Shown: one piece after another, positions 7,880 through 14,894 of the stretch
Position numbering within the stretch: the stretch's first letter is position 1
Layout: every line of letters begins with the position of its first letter
Source of the DNA: Candidatus Pseudobacter hemicellulosilyticus
Lineage (GTDB): Bacteria > Bacteroidota > Bacteroidia > Chitinophagales > Chitinophagaceae
DNA length: 64,000 nt
NCBI GenBank assembly: GCA_029202545.1
Contig: CP119311.1
Span: 5,580,001 to 5,644,000 of the forward strand
Direction of reading: 5' to 3'
The notes under the pieces: model-generated
Told to the model about the DNA's origin: nothing
Databases searched by the model: none
The model's input: the letters and a program-made list of their open reading frames with translations, nothing else
Program-made: the position numbers and the translations under genes

Positions 7880-9010
7880 TCACGCAGAAAGCGGCGTGGC
7901 AGCTGGCTCCAGGCGGGTTTCCCGCCAGATGGACAGCGGCCGTTTGTACCGCCGCGTATAAACCTGCCACATCCAGGACGCCTGCACAATTTTCTCCAGT
8001 GTAGCCAGGTGCCGGTCCAGCACTGCTACCTGCTCTGACTGGGGCAGCAGGCGCAGTTTCTCCCGCATCAGCTCCATCAGTTCCACATAATCCGCAAACA
8101 CTTTGCGCACGATAGCCGCCGCGTGCAGGATCACTTCTTCAAAGCTCAGCTCCGGGTAATTGAACGCCACGGCCATCACCAGGTTGGGATCAGCGTTATT
8201 ATCTATCACTTCCTTCTCAAACGAGAACAGGTCGTTGGTCAGGCAACCGAACAGTGCTACTGCACGGTGAATGCGGCGCAGCCGGGCATCCAGCTGTACG
8301 CTGGCCAGCCAGTTCCAGTCGAGGAAATTATCAGCAGCATATTCCGCCAGGGAAATGATATGCGGCATCCCGGAAGTATGGTTCCGCATGCTGATATATT
8401 CATCCACTGTTGGCAGGTAGCCCAGGGCAGCGGCAGAGTTGTCCTTATGGGTTACCTCGATATGGTACAGGTAGAGTTTCAGGAACTCTCCAAACCAGGG
8501 TAAAGGACTGATATCCCTGATCTCCGCCAGCATTTCCACGTTGGCCCTTTCAATGCCTGTCGCTTCTGGTTCCAGCGCCAGCTGCTCATCCAGCGCAATA
8601 ATACGACCAATAACCTGCCGGGCTTCCAGCTGCTGTGCCGGGGAAAGATACTTGTACAGTTCTCTCCCCATAGTGTCATTGAGGTAATAATCCGTGGCCA
8701 GGTTTTTGACCAGGGCCTGCGCACGGACAAAGTCCGCATCGGGGAACAGGAAAAGCGCGCTGGTCACATAATGTTTGGCATTGGGTAACCAGATCCCGAA
8801 GCGCTGCCCGAATTCCTGGACAATGTCCACCAATTGTCCCGTCCGGGGATGCGGCTGATAGTCGGCACAATATTCACTTAACCGGCACCGGTCGTTGTTA
8901 AACAGTTCTTCCAGTGAATACGTGGTAGAATGGAGTACGGCTGCATACTCCTGCTGAATGTGTACAAGGGCAATGCGGGTTGCCACCTGAACAGAATGTT
9001 CATGCTTCAT
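7880..9010 (-). CDS. class I terpene synthase (terpene cyclase)
   Basis: 376 residues, the usual size of bacterial class I terpene synthases that ionise and cyclise prenyl diphosphates (FPP/GGPP) with Mg2+. The NSE triad is perfect: N259-D-L-F-S263-F-E-K-E267. The diphosphate sensor Arg is probably R209 (SMRN), 50 residues upstream, and an R354-Y355 pair is present near the C-terminus. The Asp-rich motif is degenerate: the only candidate in the right place is D107-Y-Y-L-N-D112 rather than DDxxD. Chitinophaga species are known terpene producers. No prenyltransferase, P450 or other tailoring gene is adjacent, so the product cannot be predicted and the precursor must come from central isoprenoid genes. 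Confidence 0.9.
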   Translation of the reverse strand: MKHEHSVQVATRIALVHIQQEYAAVLHSTTYSLEELFNNDRCRLSEYCADYQPHPRTGQLVDIVQEFGQRFGIWLPNAKHYVTSALFLFPDADFVRAQALVKNLATDYYLNDTMGRELYKYLSPAQQLEARQVIGRIIALDEQLALEPEATGIERANVEMLAEIRDISPLPWFGEFLKLYLYHIEVTHKDNSAAALGYLPTVDEYISMRNHTSGMPHIISLAEYAADNFLDWNWLASVQLDARLRRIHRAVALFGCLTNDLFSFEKEVIDNNADPNLVMAVAFNYPELSFEEVILHAAAIVRKVFADYVELMELMREKLRLLPQSEQVAVLDRHLATLEKIVQASWMWQVYTRRYKRPLSIWRETRLEPAATPLSA

Positions 9011-9502
9011 AAAGAAAGGTTAATGGTTAATAGTATGTATAAGCGTTTATGGGAAATAATACAGTTGCTGTCCTGCGGAGAACGGCCACTACATTACAAT
9101 ACACATCGTCAGAATCGTTTGTAAGGGATCGGATGCTAACAGTGGAACGGGGAATCGGGAGAGGACTATCAAAACAAATTTCCATATAAAAGCCTGAATA
9201 ATCAATGCAAAACCAAGAATTATTTTTTTTGATCCGAACGTGGTTTTTAAATTTTCTCAAGTGTCTTTATAGGGCTGCAGATTTTGGAAACCATAGTTGC
9301 TTTTATTGTTTCCGCATTAAAAGCTGGCGTAAGTAAAAACAGCTTTTTATTATTGCGACGTAGGATGATGAAGAGGATAAGGCTCTCGGAGGTAAAAAGC
9401 ATTTACACTTCAGCGTTATAACAGTAATTACCTTTAAGCTGTTTTAAAATTACTACAGTCCCAGCGGCCCAGGTGCCAATAGTTGCCATCACCATTTTGA
9501 GC
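9011..9502. other. intergenic region upstream of the terpene synthase
   Basis: About 490 bp without a supported gene. It holds the upstream region of the terpene synthase (transcribed leftward) and A+T-rich sequence with several homopolymer runs. I see no clear promoter pair. Confidence 0.4.
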
Positions 9503-9760
9503 CTGGTAGCAGAAGGCCATGTAGAGAAAGGAAGCCCTTGAGGAATGGAGCTGCCCTGATAAACCACTGACCGGAGCAAGACCTTCAGCAGGACTGCGCT
9601 GGCAAAGCCATGACCAGGGAAAAGCTTTTAGCAATAGGGCTGCTCTGGCAAAGCGCTGACCGGTTAAAATGTTCAGCGATTGGGCGGCGCTGGTAAAGTA
9701 CTGACTGAGATCAAGACCTTGAGCAATAGTACGGCATAGGGAAAGCAGTAGCCGCCACAG
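9503..9760. repeat. degenerate tandem repeat array, unit ~45 bp
   Basis: At least four recognisable units begin at 9556, 9599, 9645 and 9690, each opening with CTGRYAAA and continuing with a CTGACC-like core, then TT-AGCA. Weaker flanking units begin near 9503 and 9735. The best unit start reads CTGGCAAAGCGCTGACC (9645). Intervals of 43, 46 and 45 bp are not multiples of three, which argues against a protein repeat. An antisense open frame (9434-9841) runs through it but looks like a by-product. Confidence 0.6.
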
Positions 9761-9898
9761 GCAACAGGCTTCCACTACCCTGCTAATACCGGCTTTAGTG
9801 GTTCCTTTATTTATCCCCGGAAACGCAGTACAGGAAAGCACTTAGGCCCGAAATAGCGGCGCCGGCCTGCCCTCACTAAAATATCAGGGAAAAAGCAG

Positions 9899-9906
9899 TA
9901 CATTTG
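9899..9906 (+). promoter_or_regulatory. -7 promoter element of tRNA-Ser
   Basis: TACATTTG matches TAnnTTTG exactly and ends 10 nt before the tRNA 5' end. No clear TTTG -33 box is seen at the ideal spacing. Confidence 0.45.
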
Positions 9907-9916
9907 CCGCCCTTAC

Positions 9917-10003
9917 GGAGAGATGCCAGAGTGGTTGAATGGGACGGTCTCGAAAACCGTTGTGCGGGCAACTGTACCGAGGGTTCGAATCCCTCTCTCT
10001 CCG
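9917..10003 (+). tRNA. tRNA-Ser (anticodon CGA)
   Basis: 87-nt type II tRNA. The 7-bp acceptor stem GGAGAGA (9917-9923) pairs with TCTCTCC (9996-10002), with discriminator G10003. The anticodon stem ACGGT/ACCGT encloses a 7-nt loop with anticodon CGA at 9951-9953, which reads UCG. A long variable arm and the T-loop GTTCGAATC are present. CCA is not encoded. Serine identity fits the long variable arm. Confidence 0.97.
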
Positions 10004-10007
10004 CGGA

Positions 10008-10057
10008 TAAAATTGAAACGCCTTCAAAGCAATGATTTTGAAGGCGTTTCAATTTTA
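10008..10057 (+). terminator. long perfect hairpin terminator after tRNA-Ser
   Basis: A 21-bp perfect stem (10008-10028 with 10037-10057) and an 8-nt loop. The A-rich left and T-rich right flanks can terminate in both directions. The core AAACGCCTTCA recurs in the terminator at 22673-22720. Confidence 0.85.
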
Positions 10058-10231
10058 TAAATATTTCACCGAGATTAATTCCTCATCATACTAATTGTGA
10101 CAATCAAGTAATTGTTAGGTTCGAAGAGTTATAAAAAAGATTTCCTATTGCCCAAAAATGGCGTATTCTTTTGGACAGTATGTTCTCACCAGAAGTTGAT
10201 GAGATGATAGGATGGCGAGGTGATTGCAGGT

Positions 10232-11350
10232 TTAACAATGTGACTCCATCTGTAAGGCATATACCACGTTGCCGGAAACAGATAATTTGAACATCTTCCC
10301 TTTTACAGCAGGAAGTACCAGTGTCCATGTTTTTCCTTTGTCTGATGTCCTGTAAATGCCGTCAGTATGACCACAAAAGAAATCTTCACCCACCTGGATA
10401 ATTGAAGTAATGTAGGTTGGCGCCGGAAGGACATCTTCTTTAGGATGCCAGACTGAATCATTGCCACCTTGTGCCGGATTGCCGGCATTAATGGGCCGCC
10501 AGTGTGAGTCAATAATAGCTTGCCCGGGGAGACCTGCATCAATGGGCTGCCAGGTTTTTCCGCCATCGTAGGATGTTCGTATCCTCCTGGTCTTGGCCGC
10601 AGTACTGTAATTGATAGCAGCAAACCCACCTTTGATGCTTTCTACATCGATCCCCACGCCGTCCTCACTGATCACCAGATCCCAGTTTTCACCTTCATCG
10701 GTCGATCTGATTATCCCTCTCGGGGAAGTGGCCACCATAACACCATCTGACTCCGCCAATTTCCCTAACAGGCCCCAGGCATGGACATCTTTCCATGTTT
10801 TTCCATTGTCTGTGGATCTAAAAAGGCCCTCGTCAGTGCCAATGAAAAGGGTGCCTCCGGCAGTTTCTACAACAGTGCGTACTTTTTTCTTCTGCAAATC
10901 TGTGAATACCGGCAACCAGACATTTGTTCCGTTTAGTTTTTGTAAAATGGGGCTATAGTAATTGTATGCAAATATCCCGGTCTTACCTGGGCAAATGCTG
11001 CTATGTTTGTCAGGGATACTATCTTTGGTCCAAAAAGGAGCCGTGGAATTTGTGTTGCTGTGATATATCCAATTTCCATCGGTTAAATAGAGCCCATTAT
11101 CAGCTGCGTAAAAAACATTTCTGCCAACACTATAGTCATCCTTCACAGGTTCGGGCAGCCCGTTGCTAATGTCCTGCCAGGTTTGTCCGCCATCAGCAGA
11201 TCTAAAAACGATATTTGCAGTTCCGGTGGTATCTGTATGTTGAGTGTGCAGTCGATCCGTGAGAGGAGATGTCTTTGGAATTTCTACCGCCGGATTACAG
11301 GAAAAGAGAAATGGGAAAAGGAGAAAAATGGCAAGTTTATAGATTTTCAT
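10232..11350 (-). CDS. Asp-box (BNR-repeat) beta-propeller lipoprotein
   Basis: 372 residues. Lipoprotein signal peptide with lipobox ending at C18 (LFSC). Five Asp-box motifs S/T-x-D-x-G-x-T/N-W lie at about 51-58, 179-186, 216-223, 260-267 and 335-342, indicating a sialidase/sortilin-like beta-propeller. The sialidase Arg triad is not evident, so this is a binding or structural propeller rather than a proven sialidase. An internal insertion (about 268-305) contains near-duplicate short segments (QPIDAGLPGQ / RPINAGNPAQ). It is divergent from the membrane-bound regulator at 11438 (87-bp gap). Such pairs suggest that the regulator controls, or is informed by, the lipoprotein. Confidence 0.8.
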   Translation of the reverse strand: MKIYKLAIFLLFPFLFSCNPAVEIPKTSPLTDRLHTQHTDTTGTANIVFRSADGGQTWQDISNGLPEPVKDDYSVGRNVFYAADNGLYLTDGNWIYHSNTNSTAPFWTKDSIPDKHSSICPGKTGIFAYNYYSPILQKLNGTNVWLPVFTDLQKKKVRTVVETAGGTLFIGTDEGLFRSTDNGKTWKDVHAWGLLGKLAESDGVMVATSPRGIIRSTDEGENWDLVISEDGVGIDVESIKGGFAAINYSTAAKTRRIRTSYDGGKTWQPIDAGLPGQAIIDSHWRPINAGNPAQGGNDSVWHPKEDVLPAPTYITSIIQVGEDFFCGHTDGIYRTSDKGKTWTLVLPAVKGKMFKLSVSGNVVYALQMESHC

Positions 11351-11437
11351 GACTGTAATTGATTTGGTGAAACAATGCAGTAAAGGTATCTGGCGTCAAC
11401 TTTCCTGAAGGTTTTTAGTAGTAAAAACTTGTAAAAG

Positions 11438-12352
11438 ATGCGTAAAACGTTTGTAAAACCACCTAAACTGGGGCTTAATGGCTATTTTGCACACATGAAG
11501 CAATTTATTATGTTTGGCTCTTCAATCATGATAATTATTATTTTGATTTCTGCTGTTGCGGTTATCAATAAAGAAAAGGAGATTCCTGAGAATCATGTAG
11601 AAGTTGTATTACGCAACATAGGACACCAGCTTTTGCTTTCAGCCAAAGATTCTACATCCCGGGTGCTGCCGGTTAAGAAATTAAATGAAAACACCTACCA
11701 GATCTCCTTTCAGAATAATGTTGGTTTTGTTTCGGATTCACTCATCAATGTAGTTCAACGAACATTTCAAAAAAATGGGCTGGCAAAAGATTATATAGTG
11801 AATTTGAGGAATTGTACACAAAATGAAACTGTCTTAGCATTCGAAATAAATAGCAAACAAGGCGATTTAACACCTTGCAGGGGTCGTACGCTGGAGGTGG
11901 GTTGTTATATTATTGAAATTGATCTCTTGAAGAAAAACAAGTTTAATTTCTTTTGGTTGATACTATTGATCATTCCTTTGAGTCTTATTGGTTTTTATGT
12001 AAAAAAGAAGACTCGTAAAAAAGAAGAGAAAGAGCCAGTTTTAGATAAAAATGATTACATACAATTAGGGAGTTTTAGATTCTATGCAGATAATAATGTT
12101 CTTAAAATGGAGAACAACAATATTACGCTTTCGGAAAAAGAAACAAAAGCACTTAAAATATTTGCAGAAAATATAAACCAGATTGTAGAAAGGGAAAAAC
12201 TGATGAAAGAGATCTGGGAAGATAATGGCATTGTTGTCATCAGCAGAAATGTTGATGTATTGGTTTCTAAATTACGTAAGAAATTAATCGACGATAACTC
12301 CATTAAATTTATTAACGTACCCGGCAGAGGTTACAAATTTATCATTGAGTAG
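11438..12352 (+). CDS. ToxR-like membrane-bound winged-helix regulator
   Basis: 304 residues: TM1 at 24-43, an extracytoplasmic domain of ~125 residues (45-168) with cysteines at 126, 147 and 156, TM2 at 170-187, a basic linker (KKKTRKKEEKE), then an OmpR/PhoB-type winged-helix domain (208-304). The domain shows the recognition helix SRNVDVLVSKLRKKL and the wing VPGRGYKFII. The order is opposite to ToxR/CadC (DNA-binding domain C-terminal rather than N-terminal), but the logic of a one-step membrane sensor is the same. The gene is visibly more A+T-rich than its neighbours. The start could also be M20 (11495). It is divergent from the Asp-box lipoprotein. Confidence 0.82.
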   Translation: MRKTFVKPPKLGLNGYFAHMKQFIMFGSSIMIIIILISAVAVINKEKEIPENHVEVVLRNIGHQLLLSAKDSTSRVLPVKKLNENTYQISFQNNVGFVSDSLINVVQRTFQKNGLAKDYIVNLRNCTQNETVLAFEINSKQGDLTPCRGRTLEVGCYIIEIDLLKKNKFNFFWLILLIIPLSLIGFYVKKKTRKKEEKEPVLDKNDYIQLGSFRFYADNNVLKMENNNITLSEKETKALKIFAENINQIVEREKLMKEIWEDNGIVVISRNVDVLVSKLRKKLIDDNSIKFINVPGRGYKFIIE

Positions 12353-12414
12353 ACGCTAATTAAAACCAGGATAAAGTGTAAAAAAATCAGCTGAAAAGCT
12401 TCCTCCTCTGAATA

Positions 12415-12645
12415 CTACCTCTTTATTAATAATCGGGCGAATAACTTGTACAAAAGCCAGAACAGTAATATAGCAGCTAACACATCAAAGACCATAATAA
12501 ATGTTGTTTCTCCTGCACCTCCCGGTGATATTGCTTCATGTATCAGGTAAGGGATAAAATTAAATCCGCTTGATGAATACAATACCATAAACAAAAACAG
12601 ACCTGCTGTAAGCAACGCTAAAACAACCGCAAGTAGCTTGTTCAT
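12415..12645 (-). CDS. small two-helix membrane protein, unknown function
   Basis: 76 residues: N-terminal hydrophobic helix (about 4-24), a short polar loop with GFNFIPYLIHEAISPGGAGE, a second helix (about 47-70), and a basic C-terminal end (RLLIKR). The ATG start lies in A+T-rich sequence. No family recognised. It is plausible as a real gene because of the clean two-TM pattern, but length alone is weak support. Confidence 0.5.
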   Translation of the reverse strand: MNKLLAVVLALLTAGLFLFMVLYSSSGFNFIPYLIHEAISPGGAGETTFIMVFDVLAAILLFWLLYKLFARLLIKR

Positions 12646-13408
12646 ATTTTTTAATTATTATCGAAAGACCTGAATTAATAACTGGCCAGCAGATTACCTG
12701 TTACATAAGCTGCCGACATTCAACCAAAAAATAAAAATACAAGTTGCTGACTAAAAAGTGGCAGCTACTTCAGGGATTGACTTCAGTTGGCTCAGCAGCC
12801 GGAGCAACGCTACCGGAAAGTACATTTCATCTCCATAGCCGGCTAACAGTACAAACCCGCGTTTCACAGATTGGAACGAATCGGCAAAATGTTGAACAAA
12901 ACGTCTTGTATAGATTAGGTACTTTGTTGCCGCATTTAGGCACAGCATAGTTCCCGGGCGGTTAGCGTGTAGATTGCCCGCAGCAAACCCCGGTGTAACT
13001 AATTTGATTTTCAATTGAATACATTTTATTGCTCATTGACATCTTGGGATAGGGAGTTTTCAAAAGGTTGGAACATTGGTGTTTTATACAATAACAATAC
13101 GATTAGCATTTGCAGGATTCATAGGTTGATTTTTTCTTATCTGACAGGATTTTCAAAGAACTGAAATGGATTTTACCGGTCACCAATGGTTAGTTGATAC
13201 AATTAACACTGCGGTTAATGAAGGTGAATATGTTTTGCCCGGCAATTCAGCGTCAAATGCAGACCGGCCTATTGCAGCATGTGTAAGTAATTAACGATTG
13301 CAAGAAGAACCAAAATATAAGGACAAAAGCTGGATTATCTGTGCGCTGAAAAGTCTTTTGTCCTTCACTACACCTGTTTATGATTAAATAAAATAAGAGA
13401 ACGCCATC
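12646..13408. other. 763-bp A+T-rich intergenic region before PUL1
   Basis: No well-supported gene. A 42-codon ATG frame (13166-13294, beginning MDFTGHQWLVDTINTAV) is the most protein-like fragment and could be a tiny gene or a remnant. A frame on the minus strand (12751-13014) needs a TTG start and is not convincing. The right end holds the inverted repeat at 13319-13365 in the presumed leader of PUL1. Confidence 0.4.
13319..13365 (+). promoter_or_regulatory. stem-loop in the presumed 5' leader of PUL1
   Basis: A perfect 11-bp inverted repeat AAGGACAAAAG (13319-13329) and CTTTTGTCCTT (13355-13365), separated by 25 nt. It lies 43 nt before the start of the first PUL gene. No T-tract follows, so it is not a simple terminator. 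It could be an operator or an mRNA control element. Confidence 0.4.
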
Positions 13409-14791
13409 ATGAAATTGCATCAAAAAAAACCCTACGCATTTATTTTATTGCTGCTTTGTACAAGTATTTTCTGCTCTTGTAAAGACAAAGAAATTGTCGG
13501 AGGCGGAGGACATGACCCATCCAAAGCCACCGTTTTTACGGACTTCTCACCCAAGGAGGGAGCAGTCAGAACACGTCTTTACGTTTACGGAAATAACTTC
13601 GGTACAGATGTTTCCAAAATCCGTGTATTTATCGGCGAGAAAGAGATCAATGTAATCGGCTCCAATGGCAAACAGATCTATTGTTGGGTGCCCGGCCAGA
13701 CCATCACCGGGAAAGTGCGGGTAGTTATAGATGAAGGTTCCAGTTCTGTGGAGCACATCTTTACTGACCAGTTCACCTACATCAACAGTACCAACGTGGG
13801 CACCCTGGTAGGTAACGTGGACGAATTGGGTAACTCCTCTATCGTGGACGGTACCTTTGAAGAAGCCAGGTTTTCCTATCCGGGCTGGGTAACCTATGAG
13901 CCGGAAACCAATGTACTGTTTGTAACAGAGCTGGATCGGGCCGTAAGACGCGTGGATCTGACCGCTAAAACAGTATCCACGCTGGTTACCAACGGGCAGG
14001 CCTCCTTCACCAAGATGCAGACTACTACGCTCAGCGCCAATAAGGATACGTTATTCCTGTCGGATGATAACGGAAACCTTACTGCCAGAACCAAGATAGC
14101 AGTAGCTTATACACTGCGTTCGGAAAACTACCGCCGTGTACATCCTTATATTTATGATCCTGCCTCCTACTCTACCGCTCCGCATCCTGTAACCAATGAA
14201 ATGTTCTACAATGGTTACCAGGGAGTAAGTATCAAGAAAGCTATCCCGGATCCGTTAACAGGAGATCTGAATCCCAAACTGCTGTTCCTGGTAGGGGGCA
14301 GCACCAACAGTAATTCACTTATCTTTTTCCATCCCACAGGCAACTATGCCTATATCGTACTGCCTACCCGTATCTATAAGAGCATCTATAACTGGGATAC
14401 CCGGGAACTGGAACCGCCTATCCTCTTCGCAGGAAGCGCCACTGCCGGCGATGTAGATGCCATAGGCACTTCAGCCCGGATCAGAAAAGCTTACCAGGGA
14501 GTCTTTGTAAAGAACCCTGCCTATGCCGGACAGGCTGATGAATACGATTATTATTTCTGTGACCAGACTAACCAAAGTATCCGCATCGTATCGCCAACCG
14601 GGGTAGTCACCACCTTTGCCGGAAAAGGCAGTCCCACGCCTGACGGAAGTGTAAAAGGTTATATAGATGGTGATCCAAGGACAGAGGCTCGTTTTTCCGA
14701 CCCTTCCGGTATTGATTATGACGCGGAACGAAAAATATTCTATATCGCGGAGCGCGACAATAAACGCATTCGTACTATCACAGTAGAATAA
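13409..14791 (+). CDS. IPT/TIG and NHL-type beta-propeller surface lipoprotein of PUL1
   Basis: 460 residues. Signal peptide with lipobox ending at C24, then a glycine-rich spacer. One TIG (Ig-like) domain (about 43-127: FTDFSPKEGAVRTRLYVYGNNFG). The remaining part has NHL/YVTN-like blades (WVTYEPETNVLFVTELDRAVRRVDL; GIDYDAERKIFYIAERDNKRIRTITVE). Proteins of this design are surface-glycan-binding partners encoded beside SusC/SusD. It is the first gene of PUL1; SusC starts 103 nt downstream. Confidence 0.85.
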   Translation: MKLHQKKPYAFILLLLCTSIFCSCKDKEIVGGGGHDPSKATVFTDFSPKEGAVRTRLYVYGNNFGTDVSKIRVFIGEKEINVIGSNGKQIYCWVPGQTITGKVRVVIDEGSSSVEHIFTDQFTYINSTNVGTLVGNVDELGNSSIVDGTFEEARFSYPGWVTYEPETNVLFVTELDRAVRRVDLTAKTVSTLVTNGQASFTKMQTTTLSANKDTLFLSDDNGNLTARTKIAVAYTLRSENYRRVHPYIYDPASYSTAPHPVTNEMFYNGYQGVSIKKAIPDPLTGDLNPKLLFLVGGSTNSNSLIFFHPTGNYAYIVLPTRIYKSIYNWDTRELEPPILFAGSATAGDVDAIGTSARIRKAYQGVFVKNPAYAGQADEYDYYFCDQTNQSIRIVSPTGVVTTFAGKGSPTPDGSVKGYIDGDPRTEARFSDPSGIDYDAERKIFYIAERDNKRIRTITVE

Positions 14792-14894
14792 AGAATAAAG
14801 TTTACCACCTTTTATTGTTAACCAATTGTTTGGTTGCATCAAGCACTATAGTGTATTGCCGAGCAGCAACTAAGCAGTTACTGAATATACATTA

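Noticed and set aside
9503..9760. CRISPR array
   Set aside because: There are no constant repeats alternating with unique spacers; whole units diverge evenly, and no cas genes are present.
9434..9841. 135-codon minus-strand frame through the tandem array
   Set aside because: The array unit (43-46 bp) is not a multiple of three, so a repeated protein motif is not preserved; no promoter or family.
9917..10003. tRNA-Ser as attachment site of an integrated element
   Set aside because: No direct repeat of the tRNA 3' end and no integrase was found in the window.
10232..11350. Sialidase enzyme
   Set aside because: Asp boxes are present, but the catalytic Arg triad, Tyr/Glu pair and FRIP motif are not seen, so only the fold is claimed.
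12751..13014. 87-codon minus-strand frame
   Set aside because: Needs a TTG start, has no family features and lies in low-coding-density sequence.
14820..14835. AACCAA-TTGT-TTGGTT inverted repeat before susC1
   Set aside because: Only 6-bp arms in A+T-rich sequence and no matching site elsewhere; too weak to call.
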